From Lachancea mirantina (Eukaryota > Ascomycota > Saccharomycetes > Saccharomycetales > Saccharomycetaceae), in the NCBI GenBank assembly GCA_900074745.1, contig LT598468.1:930001-994000 (forward strand): DNA of 64,000 bases, in the 5' to 3' direction. A program made the position numbers and the translations under genes. The notes below the pieces were generated by a model. That model was not told the DNA's origin. It ran no database searches and saw only the letters and a program-made list of their open reading frames with translations. Shown here in pieces: positions 31,508 through 41,527 of the stretch. Numbering within the stretch: position 1 is the stretch's first letter; each line of letters opens with the position of its first letter.

Positions 31508-33337
31508 GCGATCCGCTCTTCAGTCCAGATCGCTATCAAGATGCCCACTTTTTGAGATTTCAGTAACCAAAAAAATTAACTTCTCAAGATTCCCTACTAA
31601 CATAGTCTGTAGAAGAGTAGACACAGAAAAAGTCAAACACTATGAGACGATAAGTTAATTATCGGTCAACCCCATAATGCAATACAAACCTTAACACAGA
31701 GTGACTCCACATCTTCAGTTTCAGCTGGCTCTAGAAAATTCGATAAACCGTCAATAGGTGTGATTCCGCAAGTGTCTCTGACATAGCGCTTACCAATGTT
31801 CCCTGTAAAGCTTTTCAAATTTCTCTGGCCTGTGTATGCATGGAAGCTATAACGAAGGTAACACGAAGTCGACCAAAAGCACTGCTTAGTTCAACTCTAA
31901 TTTTGCACATCTGTACGCTGATGTGAGACAGCGCGGAATATATTAGCTATCGGCTGGTCGAAGAACCTCCATAAAATAAAGGTTAGAGATGAAAGTCCAA
32001 TTATTTATTGACAGATCGTAACATAAAACGGCGTAGCATTTCAACTAAAAGGTGATCGTGATGCTAACCGGGGCTTCTCTTCCTAGTGCTGAAGGGTCAT
32101 CTTTCATTTGGTCTCCACTACTTCGCATTTCATCTTATCAACGACATCCTCAAGAAATGTGTTTTGCGGACATATCTGACTTTTTGCAGTAAAAATTAGC
32201 CAAACTCATTCTGAAATTTCGTTCCCCTTTTATAGTCTTTCGACCTCGGCGGCTATTCGTGTTACATGATATCAACTTCTTTCAACTCGGGTGGTCCTTA
32301 GAGGGCCTCTCCATTTCTCTTATATATGTATTAGCATATAATATATATGGCCGAGAGAATCATCATATAGATTGAAGTATATAAATGCCTGTGAATGAAA
32401 GGGCCAGGTCAATGCTTGGTCTAGAAAGGGTTTTATAGTGGTAAGCGATTCTACCAACAAGTTTATAAGCAGTCTAAAAACCAGCCATTAAAATCAATTG
32501 AATCACGAAAAGCGACCCAAATAACAACAAACCGTGAAATATGGCCTCATTTAAATGTGAACATCCCCATACGAGATTTTCTACAACTGCTTTGAGGATC
32601 AAATACATATAAGGTCGTGATTGCTAAATCCTGGACCAAATGAGAGACAAAAATTTGAAAGAAGGCTGATGCGTTTAAGATCACTGAGAATTACTCTATG
32701 AACGTCGGAAACATGGATATTACCGCCAACTTCAGGATGAAGCCTATTGAGATTGGAATTCTCGCCGCTAATATCGACGTGAAGATTTCCCACCTTTAAC
32801 TTGAACCTTGCTTACCCACAATTTAATTTCAACGAAGCCTTTGCTACCAAGAATATAATACTAACGGTTGTTTGAGACTACGCCGCTTTCGTGAACTCGC
32901 TTATATCTAGATCTGTCAATTATCCGACAGAGAACTGAGTGAGATAAACCAGACTACCAAATTATCGCCAAGGCAAAACCTGACTCAACGGATTCTGCTC
33001 TTTTTTGAACAACGAAGTTTAGAGTAGCAGAAATTTTTTACCTGGGTTGTGTCTTGGGTCCACCACCGTCTTGCAATTGGCTCATTCCACCACAACTTTT
33101 GCTACATTTAAAAGGTTTTGATAAAGCTAATCATCGCGATCAATTCTGCAATTATGATATGATGTAATTCTAAGCGTTATGGATGATGGTTGAAATGCTG
33201 CAGTAGTCAGTTTCCTTTCCCTCATTGCAAGCCCTGGGTCTGTCGTCTCATGATAACTATTTTAAATTAAATCAGAACCGAGTTGGAAAATTTTGCCACT
33301 CTTTTCCATCTTAAAGGTGCAAGAAGGAGTTACGCCG
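31508..33337. other. 1.8-kb divergent intergenic region, nothing recognised
   Basis: AT-rich region upstream of both the RING-like gene and IOC3. Only frames under 70 codons are present. An AT-rich imperfect inverted repeat lies near 32319-32352 (TTATATATG ... CATATAATATATAT). It marks the junction between the YBR/YJL block and the YFR013W-YFR015C block. No tRNA or transposon end was seen. Confidence 0.45.
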
Positions 33338-35737
33338 ATGGCTGATAGTGCGGATCTAGGACCGCAGAAGGCTACGGAATTGAGTGAAGAGATTGAAAAT
33401 ATCGATAATCCTTCTCCAAAGAAGAAGCCCACTCATATACAATTAACGTTCAATGATTTCAAAAATATAAAAGTTGCGAACCCACATTCAGATCATTTCC
33501 CAGGCTCCAATGGGTCTGCTGAAAACTTGGGACTTCGAAGATCCAGACGAGTTGTTCCGAAAAGACCTGTGATTGAGGTCGAAGAGGAAATCGTTACCAA
33601 GCAACCTTCTAAAAAACGGAAGCCCTTGAAACCAGCTAAAGAAAGCAATATTGACAAAGACGCTGCAAGAGAACGAGCCCGAAAATTGCAGCAGCAGGCT
33701 TCATTGGAAAAAATTGACAATTTGCTTGCGAAGGATAATTGGACACCTTGTTTGCCATTAAACTCTTCTGAATTCAAAACACATCATAGCATTGTGTCAC
33801 GGCTAAAGTACCCAAACATGAAATATGTGCCTCATGCCGGTGATATTATCACCATGATGACTTTCATCAACAAGTTCAGTTCTTTTCTACCAAAAGAATT
33901 GTGGAGTCTTTCTTTCCACGATTTTGAAGTCGGTTTGGATTTATATCCACAGCTGGAAAAGGACGAGCCCAAAAAGTTCTATCAGGACTACATGCTGGTC
34001 AAGGATATCCTGAAATGCCAGGACAAAATGAATTTTTTATTTCTGACTTTGATGAAGTTGACGCTCAATGATAAATCGCCGGCTTCTTTCGATTCTATTA
34101 GGGGTTCTTTCAAACCCTTCCCCGCGCTTTTAGCGCGAATCAGATCCCAAGCATGGTCATGGGGTTATCCAAAGGAATGGAAGGTGCCTCATATGATACC
34201 CGTTGAAGGGTTCGACGTGTTTACGGAAGATGACTGTGACGCCGTGGATCCAAATTTGCCAGAGATTCTAACGCCTAACATGAAGGCCTATAAGTTTCAA
34301 GAACCCTTAGGAAATGATCCTTTGCAATCATTAGATTTAGAAAAAAAGGGTATCCTTGCTTTACAACCGAATGATCGATTAATTCTTTTGCGAAGTTTGA
34401 CACAGTGGTGTTTATCGCACTCAGATAAAATTCACGGCGAAATTTACCGGCTGGTCCACCTTAAACGTGATTTTGCATACGGTGTTCCAACTTTCCACGT
34501 TCCACGTTATCTTGTAGAAGGTGAACTTGCCACCAGGGCCAGATTTAGCACTTTGGGGGAGTTAATTCAATCAAAACTGGAACTCAGGAGAACCAAAAAA
34601 CACATAAGGAAACAGCTGGAATCTGGGAAGCGCAATGACCTCTCGCACAAATACAAAATTCTCGATGAGGTCAGAGCCGAAATCAGACTGTTAATGGCGC
34701 CTCGTGAAGATAACGACGCCATGTCAGAGGCAGCTGCAAGGAATTTCACGACAGAAAATAACTATGACCAGTGGTGCGCCATTTTCGAAGGAGAAGTTCC
34801 CGATCATCCACTAAGCTCCCCATTTGCGGATGAAGCATATAGGCTACGATCGTCAGAATTTTTTCTTGGACGTGTACCTCATGTGGGTGACTTCTATATG
34901 CCACGGCTGTTCAGTTATCAAGGCACAAAAAGCAAGAGGATACCTTCTTATTTTACTGATTTGGTGACGTTGAACACTGTTCTAACTTCTATTGCAAATG
35001 GAGAACTTGATGCAATGTCGCTTTTTACAAAGCAAGGAAAACTGATGAGTACCAAATTCAAGGTATTTTACCATGATTCACCTAGTATGATTAGAGATGT
35101 GGCCGCTCAAGTCGATACAACGAATAAATGCTACTGGTTCGAAATGTGCCATGATTGTGACACATTGAAAGAATTCATCACTCTACTCGAGTATAAATCC
35201 GGTTTACTTGAGACATCAAAGGATGATCAAACAAACAAAACCGCCCAGAACAAAAATCCGTTACCTAAAGAGTCGAAGTTCAATGCTTCCCGTGATAAAC
35301 TTCGCATTATGCATGACTACCTTATAAAGATTGTGCCACTGCTCAAGTTGTATGAGGAGTTGGGATTAAATTACGGTGACGTCGAAGAAAACGAGAGGAC
35401 TCTCAGAAGATCTCAAAGGAACAAGCAGTCATATGAAGATGTCGGAGGTTCTTCCGGCGAAGATGACCGCAACGAAATGTACAATGGAATTGAGAAGGAA
35501 GAAGAGGAAGAAGTAGAGGAGACAGTAGAGGCCGAAGACGAAGACGACATACAAGGCCCCGAATATGTTGAGGAAGATGTTGTTGATTCCGAAAAGGAGT
35601 ACGAGGGGAACTCGGAGGAAGAATTTGATGACGAAGAAGTGGACTTGGTCACCAAAAAGCGACCAAAATCCACCACAGGGAGACCTCGTGGTAGCGCAGC
35701 AACGAGTGGTGCCAGAAAGTCTAGGCGCGGACGTTAA
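33338..35737 (+). CDS. IOC3: IOC3, ISW1a chromatin-remodelling subunit
   Basis: 799 residues from ATG 33338 (upstream in frame only TTG and other non-ATG codons); S. cerevisiae Ioc3 has 787. Seen: N-terminal LTFNDFKNIKVANPHSDH and RRSRRVVPKRP, then WHIM/DDT-type helical segments (FINKFSSFLPKELWSLSFHDFE, LLRSLTQWCLSHSDKI) and a C-terminal region with long acidic runs and a basic Arg/Gly tail. Ioc3 pairs with the ATPase Isw1 to form ISW1a, which spaces nucleosomes and measures linker DNA. In S. cerevisiae the duplicate is ESC8. IOC3-CMK1-GSY1 order is the same as YFR013W-YFR014C-YFR015C. Confidence 0.85.
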   Translation: MADSADLGPQKATELSEEIENIDNPSPKKKPTHIQLTFNDFKNIKVANPHSDHFPGSNGSAENLGLRRSRRVVPKRPVIEVEEEIVTKQPSKKRKPLKPAKESNIDKDAARERARKLQQQASLEKIDNLLAKDNWTPCLPLNSSEFKTHHSIVSRLKYPNMKYVPHAGDIITMMTFINKFSSFLPKELWSLSFHDFEVGLDLYPQLEKDEPKKFYQDYMLVKDILKCQDKMNFLFLTLMKLTLNDKSPASFDSIRGSFKPFPALLARIRSQAWSWGYPKEWKVPHMIPVEGFDVFTEDDCDAVDPNLPEILTPNMKAYKFQEPLGNDPLQSLDLEKKGILALQPNDRLILLRSLTQWCLSHSDKIHGEIYRLVHLKRDFAYGVPTFHVPRYLVEGELATRARFSTLGELIQSKLELRRTKKHIRKQLESGKRNDLSHKYKILDEVRAEIRLLMAPREDNDAMSEAAARNFTTENNYDQWCAIFEGEVPDHPLSSPFADEAYRLRSSEFFLGRVPHVGDFYMPRLFSYQGTKSKRIPSYFTDLVTLNTVLTSIANGELDAMSLFTKQGKLMSTKFKVFYHDSPSMIRDVAAQVDTTNKCYWFEMCHDCDTLKEFITLLEYKSGLLETSKDDQTNKTAQNKNPLPKESKFNASRDKLRIMHDYLIKIVPLLKLYEELGLNYGDVEENERTLRRSQRNKQSYEDVGGSSGEDDRNEMYNGIEKEEEEEVEETVEAEDEDDIQGPEYVEEDVVDSEKEYEGNSEEEFDDEEVDLVTKKRPKSTTGRPRGSAATSGARKSRRGR

Positions 35738-36113
35738 ATGCTTAATTGTTGATCTATTGTTGTAGTTGTGATGGAAGTTCGCTACGTCTAGAGCTCTAAC
35801 ATAGCCTAAGTCGTCAAGACCTAGAATGCGTCATCCTTCGGGCAAGATATAAAAAAATGTGCTATTCGCCAATCTCAACTTGTCAGGTCTAAATTGGCGG
35901 GCCCAAATTCTTCGATCGAATTATTATCTAGCGAATTTAATTTTTTGAGTCTTAAAAGGATTGCAGCAGAGCTTTCAAAAGGTGTAATATATTACTACAA
36001 TTTCTCGGTATTACACTGGGGCTCGTTAGAAAATCCGGAAGAGAAGGCCCAAAAGCGTGGAAGGGCTTGACCAGCTTTGTGGGCTACAAACTGTCAAGAT
36101 ACAGTCGAGTAAT
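35738..36113. other. Spacer IOC3-tRNA, nothing recognised
   Basis: IOC3 3' end and sequence downstream of the tRNA gene. No open frame of note and no recognisable repeat element beside the tRNA. Confidence 0.5.
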
Positions 36114-36119
36114 AAAAAA
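36114..36119 (-). terminator. RNA polymerase III terminator of the tRNA gene
   Basis: Six T residues on the minus strand directly after the discriminator base of the tRNA, enough for polymerase III to stop. Confidence 0.9.
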
Positions 36120-36192
36120 TGCTCCAGGGGAGGTTCGAACTCTCGACCTTCAGATTATGAGACTGACGCTCTTCCGACTGAGCTACTGAAGC
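36120..36192 (-). tRNA. Elongator tRNA-Met (CAT anticodon)
   Basis: 73 bases without intron. The 5' arm GCTTCAG pairs with CTGGAGC at the 3' end, followed by discriminator A. A box TAGCTCAGTCGG and B box GGTTCGA-type sequence (GAGTTCGAACCTC) are in place. The anticodon CAT is at 36159-36157 in the loop CTCATAA. From memory it differs from the S. cerevisiae elongator tRNA-Met at about one D-loop base. It is not the initiator, which starts AGC and has different T-loop bases. Confidence 0.97.
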
Positions 36193-36606
36193 ATTGATTA
36201 TATGTGCGAAGATATTATTTGGTATATACCTTTGTAGGTAGGTGGCCAGTTGATAAGTATGTGCCAATCGCCTCCCATCTGTTTCGCAGGGACACGAGTC
36301 TGTTTTAGACTACGCATCTCTTCGTGCGAGGTTTTAATCGTGAAATTTGTAAATATACTGGTAATCTTATAAGATCATGTAGAAAGAGCTATATTAAATC
36401 GTCAAAAAGAATGCGATATTTGGACTAAAATCTTTTCCACGGCCAATACGAACTGCTGCATTTCATAGTCTTTCTCACCTGATTATTGGGATGTATCCAC
36501 CCTATAGATTTACCCTCCATTGACAATTCGGGAGGAAAGAAGATTCGTATTAGCAGAAGCCTCTGTCTCTTTGGGTAATCATTCCCTTCATCAAAAGGAG
36601 CGGCCT
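36193..36606. other. Spacer tRNA-CaM kinase, nothing recognised
   Basis: Sequence upstream of the tRNA gene and downstream of the CaM kinase. I see no open frame, no transposon ends and no further RNA gene. Confidence 0.5.
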
Positions 36607-37929
36607 TTAGCTGTCTGAAGCAGAGCTCTCTTTATAATTCATTATTCTTTCCTTGTTCTGGGTCGCCGCCTTGACAATTTGAGCAAATGCGTTCTGGGTG
36701 AGGGTTGACTTCAGAGCCTTAGACGAGCTTTGCTTCGAACTTGCACTGCTTATAGAAGACGAAGATAAAGCATGACTGAGTTGATCTAACTCCGCCGACG
36801 AGTTTTCCTCAATATCGGTATCATTATCGTTTTCGTCGAAATAAACCTTCTTCAATTTCTTGATTCTGTTATTAAGTTTAACAATTTCAACAGCTTCACG
36901 GAATTTCTTGCGAGCGTTAAATTCTTTTCTAATTCCTGGCAACAGGTCATCAGTCTTCTTCATCTTCGAAGTTATCCATTTGTCGTTCAATAAGTCGGAA
37001 GCGGTTGGTCTTTTTGACGGGTGGATGGTGAGTGCCCTCAATATAAACTCTTGAGCCTCTTTTGAGACATTATCCCAATAGGGTTTATGGAACTTAACTG
37101 GATGAGGACCCTGGATGCATTCTTCAATAAATCCATCCACGCTTTCAGCTAAAAACGGAGAATACCCACACAAAAGAGTGTATGTGATAACACCGAGAGA
37201 CCAAATATCGCACGGTTTACCGTGCCCTTCTGTTGTTACGACCTCAGGGGCTACGTAGCCCATGGACCCTGCGGCTTTATGAATCAATTCGTCCTCCGTT
37301 CTTAATTGCTTGGCAATACCAAAATCACCCAGTACTATCTGTGAATCCTCTGCAGGCGTCAAGTAAAGAACATTTTCCGGTTTGAGATCTCTATGCACTA
37401 TGTTCTTGGAATGAAGATACTGAACTGCTTCGAGAATCTGAGTAACGATCCTGGCCGCATCAGCCTCAGTGAACTTTCCCTTTTTCACGATTCGATCAAA
37501 AAGCTCCCCACCGGTCGCCAGTTGCGTCACGATGAAAAACTTGTCCTTGGACTCAAACCAGTCTCGAAACTGAACAATATTACGATGATGTACTTGCTGG
37601 AGAATTGACAACTCATCGTACAAAAGTTTCAATTGAACGTCGTTTCCTTTCAACGCTTTTTTTAAAAGAATCTTGACCGCAACGTTATCTCCCGTCGATA
37701 TCTGACGAGCTTGTCTCACAACTCCGAACGAACCAGCACCTAGAGTTCTCCCAAAAATGTAATCCGACTTGTTAATGTATGACGCAGGTTGCCCGCTAAT
37801 CTTATTGATAACTTTCGAAAACTTGTGACCATCAACTTGTCGAGGTGATTGAACATTCGTTGACTCACCAGATCCATCTTCAACACCGTCTTTGGCACCG
37901 TCTACGTTGTCTTCAACGCCGTCCTTCAT
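36607..37929 (-). CDS. CMK1: CMK1/CMK2-type calmodulin-dependent protein kinase
   Basis: 440 residues from ATG 37929 (four codons upstream the frame offers only TTG); S. cerevisiae Cmk1 has 446. Kinase domain at about residues 55-315: glycine loop [18 protein letters not shown], catalytic loop [17 protein letters not shown], and the substrate-site MGYVAPEV. After it come an autoinhibitory/calmodulin-binding basic helix ([20 protein letters not shown]) and a Ser-rich tail. The kinase is activated by calcium-calmodulin and acts in stress and calcium signalling. It is the single pre-duplication copy of CMK1 (YFR014C) and CMK2. Confidence 0.95.
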   Translation of the reverse strand: MKDGVEDNVDGAKDGVEDGSGESTNVQSPRQVDGHKFSKVINKISGQPASYINKSDYIFGRTLGAGSFGVVRQARQISTGDNVAVKILLKKALKGNDVQLKLLYDELSILQQVHHRNIVQFRDWFESKDKFFIVTQLATGGELFDRIVKKGKFTEADAARIVTQILEAVQYLHSKNIVHRDLKPENVLYLTPAEDSQIVLGDFGIAKQLRTEDELIHKAAGSMGYVAPEVVTTEGHGKPCDIWSLGVITYTLLCGYSPFLAESVDGFIEECIQGPHPVKFHKPYWDNVSKEAQEFILRALTIHPSKRPTASDLLNDKWITSKMKKTDDLLPGIRKEFNARKKFREAVEIVKLNNRIKKLKKVYFDENDNDTDIEENSSAELDQLSHALSSSSISSASSKQSSSKALKSTLTQNAFAQIVKAATQNKERIMNYKESSASDS

Positions 37930-38305
37930 TTGATAAATCAATGACGTTTCGAGGAAAACGATAAACTTCTTCTGAATAAATGAAGAAGCCTCTCGAGATT
38001 TTAGTCCCGGTTTGATATGCTACCCTCGATCTCGTCATTTTTCCCTTTAAATTGAAAATGATTTTTATACCCTTTGATTCAAATATTGACATGCTCCGGT
38101 TTTCGTCTAAGCCAACTTTCTAAAGATATATAAAGGAGGAATCTGTAAACTAACAGAAATCTGTCCAAAGACTAAATTATCGAGCTTATTGGGTTTGTAT
38201 TACTTACAGGCTCAGAAACGCCCTTTTTCTGTACTATAGTATTTACCGCTTTTTTGAAATTTTTCTTCAGTTTTCTCAGTGGGACAGCTGTAGCACGCTT
38301 AAAGT
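37930..38305. other. Spacer CaM kinase-glycogen synthase
   Basis: 376 bases forming the kinase promoter and the GSY terminator region. TATATAAA-like sequence occurs at about 38126-38134. No gene seen. Confidence 0.5.
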
Positions 38306-40438
38306 TCACTCAGCTAGATGATCTAGTTCGTCTTCTTCTTCATCGTCAACACCCATGCTGAGATGGAAATAATCATCGGCAGAATTGGCATCCTGGAGCG
38401 TTCCCAGATCTCCAGGGGTCATGAGAATGGCACTGCCAACACTGCCCGCACGACTTTCGCGGGGTGAACCAGGAACACTTAAAGGACGTGCAATTTTGAA
38501 CTTCTTATTGCCCGCCAAGGCGTCCATGTCTTTGTCACTGACTTCTTCTCCGACCACGGCTTTGAAACGATCGGGATAAGCTCTACGAAGCGCTAGTTGA
38601 CGCGCCTTGGCATACTCAAGTCCCATTCGTTTCCAGTCCAAAAGATCAGAGAGTCGCTCGGTCCGGTTCCGTTGATTAATTCTTTGTCTCCTTGTCTTTT
38701 GTACGAATTCTTCCATCAGATCGACCAATTGCTCGACCGATTCATCTGCTGATTGAAACCGCCGGTCGACAATGTAGATACCGTAGTCCTTGGCTTGGTT
38801 TTTCTCAATCAAATCTTCCATGTACGCACCGAATCCAGATAAGTTGGTTGTGATAGATGGTATCCCCATGGCCGTACATTCGGCAGGAGTATACCCCCAA
38901 GGCTCGTAATATGATGGGAAAACACCCAAGTGGCAACCGCGAACAAATTCGTCGTAGTCCAGGGACAAAATTGGATTATTTGCATTCAGAAATTCAGGGT
39001 GGAAAATGATTTTAACGCGATCATTTGAATTGTTGAACAATTGAACCCGCCTAATCTGGGAAAGGACAGGATCATTAGCATCGTCCACCATGTTATGCGT
39101 CACCACCGCGGGTAAAGACCCATCTGGTCTTTTGAGGGCAAAAACTCGTTTTTTTAAAAGCACCCTGTCGGAAGGCTTGAGAAGTTCCCCCAATTCGGTG
39201 GGTATCCCAGACGTACCGTCGTGCGCGTATCTCATGGCATGCTCGAATAGTCTTTTGCCAATTAGAGAGGAAATATCGTTCACAGTGGATTCCAAGGACT
39301 GAACAACGGCCTGACCTCTCAATGCTTCGACCGTGTAAGACTTGTTTTTCGCCGGCATAATGATGAACGCAACAACGGTCATTTTTGAATTGGCCATTTT
39401 CAGGCGATAGTTCAAGCGCGCAAGCGCTTCGATGAACACGTCTGCACCTTTGTTTCTCATTTCGTATCTGCCTGCAATGAAGAAATACAAAGTGTTTTCA
39501 AGATCGAAATCGTAGTGACCGTGAAAGTGGCCTCTAATAAAATCGTTAATCTTCTCCTTTTTAACCGCATGCAAGTTTTGAAATTCGTGCACAGCTTGAA
39601 ACTTGATCACATTGAGACCATTGGGTAAAATCCCGTCAGGTTTGCGCTTCAGCAGGTGCTCGGATTCATACGCGGTAATTTGAGAAACGGTAGTGAACAC
39701 ATCTGCCGTATGCGCAGCAGCACGCTCGACACAGTAACGGTGGTAAATTCCTCTTTTGCCCGCTTCTGCGTCGACATCAAACTTGTCCAAGTTATTGTAG
39801 AAATCGACATTACCCGCGCAAAGATACCGGCCCAGCAGTGTCGCGTGGGTCGTGAAAACGGTAACAATGTCAATGCGACGTTTGCGACACAAGGGCAGCG
39901 CTACCCCGGCCAGCCATTCGTGGAAATGCGCCACAATCGCGTGCCGTTGATCCATATGCGCAAGTTCGCCTAAAAACCACGTGACCATGTACCCGAACAA
40001 AATGGCATCGTTGGTCTCGTAATCACTTTCTGGGGAGGGAATCCCTGCAATGCTCCACAAGTCCGTCTTCCATTCGTTCAGATGGCCTCGCACAGAGTCC
40101 AATTCGAACAAAATGACACGAGGTGCGCCCTCGATGAGCCATCGTCCGTAAACGAACCGCACTCCGCGACCACTCATTGCTTCGAGCGCACTACCAATTT
40201 CGCGCGTGTTATCCCCGTTACCACGCCCGTCAAAGGTAGCAGGGTCACGCCAATCGATTTCTTCCACTTCCATTTGCACATTCTGCTTGTTCAATGGACC
40301 TATCAACGTATAGTTGTGCCGATACTGCGCGCACGTTACCGGCGCCTTCGATTTAAGTACCGAATAGATACCACCGACTCTGTTGGCCACTTCTGTGGCC
40401 ACTTCAAACAAAAGATGGTTTTGAATGTCCCTTGCCAT
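38306..40438 (-). CDS. GSY1: Glycogen synthase (GSY1/GSY2)
   Basis: 710 residues; S. cerevisiae Gsy1 and Gsy2 have 708 and 705. A glycosyltransferase family 3 enzyme that extends glycogen from UDP-glucose. N-terminal [20 protein letters not shown] carries the UDP-glucose loop. [21 protein letters not shown], the catalytic-face [15 protein letters not shown] and the arginine-rich regulatory helix ([16 protein letters not shown], binding glucose-6-phosphate) are intact. The C-terminal tail keeps the phosphorylation region [16 protein letters not shown] and [11 protein letters not shown], then an acidic end. The promoter carries several stress elements. Confidence 0.97.
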   Translation of the reverse strand: MARDIQNHLLFEVATEVANRVGGIYSVLKSKAPVTCAQYRHNYTLIGPLNKQNVQMEVEEIDWRDPATFDGRGNGDNTREIGSALEAMSGRGVRFVYGRWLIEGAPRVILFELDSVRGHLNEWKTDLWSIAGIPSPESDYETNDAILFGYMVTWFLGELAHMDQRHAIVAHFHEWLAGVALPLCRKRRIDIVTVFTTHATLLGRYLCAGNVDFYNNLDKFDVDAEAGKRGIYHRYCVERAAAHTADVFTTVSQITAYESEHLLKRKPDGILPNGLNVIKFQAVHEFQNLHAVKKEKINDFIRGHFHGHYDFDLENTLYFFIAGRYEMRNKGADVFIEALARLNYRLKMANSKMTVVAFIIMPAKNKSYTVEALRGQAVVQSLESTVNDISSLIGKRLFEHAMRYAHDGTSGIPTELGELLKPSDRVLLKKRVFALKRPDGSLPAVVTHNMVDDANDPVLSQIRRVQLFNNSNDRVKIIFHPEFLNANNPILSLDYDEFVRGCHLGVFPSYYEPWGYTPAECTAMGIPSITTNLSGFGAYMEDLIEKNQAKDYGIYIVDRRFQSADESVEQLVDLMEEFVQKTRRQRINQRNRTERLSDLLDWKRMGLEYAKARQLALRRAYPDRFKAVVGEEVSDKDMDALAGNKKFKIARPLSVPGSPRESRAGSVGSAILMTPGDLGTLQDANSADDYFHLSMGVDDEEEDELDHLAE

Positions 40439-40485
40439 CGACGCTTAAGACGTGTAAACCGTGTAGCTTTCTGACGTGCTGAGTG

Positions 40486-40652
40486 CCCCTTCTTGTCTCC
40501 TCGAGGAGTCTTATAATAATGCGAGTTGTGCTCGCTTAAACCAGCCTTAAGGGTGGGAAGAATGTATATAAAGGGGAGTAGGAGTCATGTTGGAGATATA
40601 CTTTACCGCCCATCCCCTTCATGGTTTCCTCAACAGTTTTAAGGGGGCCCCT
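40486..40652. promoter_or_regulatory. Cluster of five stress-response elements upstream of GSY
   Basis: Core STREs (CCCCT or AGGGG) lie at 40486-40490, 40572-40576, 40614-40618, 40642-40646 and 40648-40652, with TATATAAA at 40565-40572. They fall 48-214 bases upstream of the glycogen synthase ATG. STREs bind Msn2/Msn4, which are known to induce glycogen genes in stress and stationary phase. Confidence 0.75.
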
Positions 40653-41527
40653 TGTTTCTATCGCGTTTGAGATTGAAAACAGAGACACGGGGCGCTCGGA
40701 CGAATGCGGACAATAGGAAAAGGGCTAGGGGAGAGAACGGGAACGGATTAAAGGAAGGCAGGGTAACCAAACGAGCCCATGTGAAAAAAGAAGAGCATCG
40801 AACATATAACGTTTAACGAAGAAACTGGCACGTGATTGTTCTTTTTTGTTTATACCGATTACGAACCTATACGTTTCCATCCGCTTAACCCTAAATGAAA
40901 TAAAAGTGTATAATGTACACAGATGTACACAGGCGAGTTTGACCAATCCTGTTGTTTTTTGCCTGAAAAATTTGAATGCATTAAAATTAAGACAGCTGTC
41001 CTATGAAGTTCAAAAACATCAATTAACCCATTTTCATTAATTAAATACTAACGCCCGTCTGAGAGTCGTAGGATAAAATGGCGGAAGAGAAACAAAGAGA
41101 CAAAAAAAGAGCTCGAAGACGTCTTTGCCGTGAGTGAGAGGAATACTTCTAACACGATAAAATTTTCTTTCCTTTCTTTTCTGCTTCAGGCATAGTTCAA
41201 GATGTGTATTGCGTGATTCCGACCACTGATGGTAATAAATGCCCCCAATTGTGAGTGATGTGTGTGTGCCCTTGTGATTGGCAAGACGTTAAAGGTGTTG
41301 TGAAGGAGGCGGGCTTGGGTATTGCTCACTTTTTCGACCATCTTCCATATCTGATTTTTTTTGTACAACTTGTGCCTTAACGCTCCTGTCCTAACGACAT
41401 AGCCGGGTCCGAAACCCGGCTGTGATCCCTAAAATATAGTTTTCATTCTGTTATTTTTTTTTTTGCATTAATTTTGATTGACTTGCTTTGCACTTTTTTC
41501 GCTAGTCCAGAGGACAAGGCCCTGCCA
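40653..41527. other. Rest of the GSY-AraC-type regulator spacer
   Basis: No open frame of note. A GC-rich inverted repeat, AGCCGGGT/ACCCGGCT with a 5-base loop, lies at 41401-41421 and is followed on the plus strand by a long T-run (about 41452-41464), in an AT-rich context. No known RNA gene was recognised. Confidence 0.45.
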
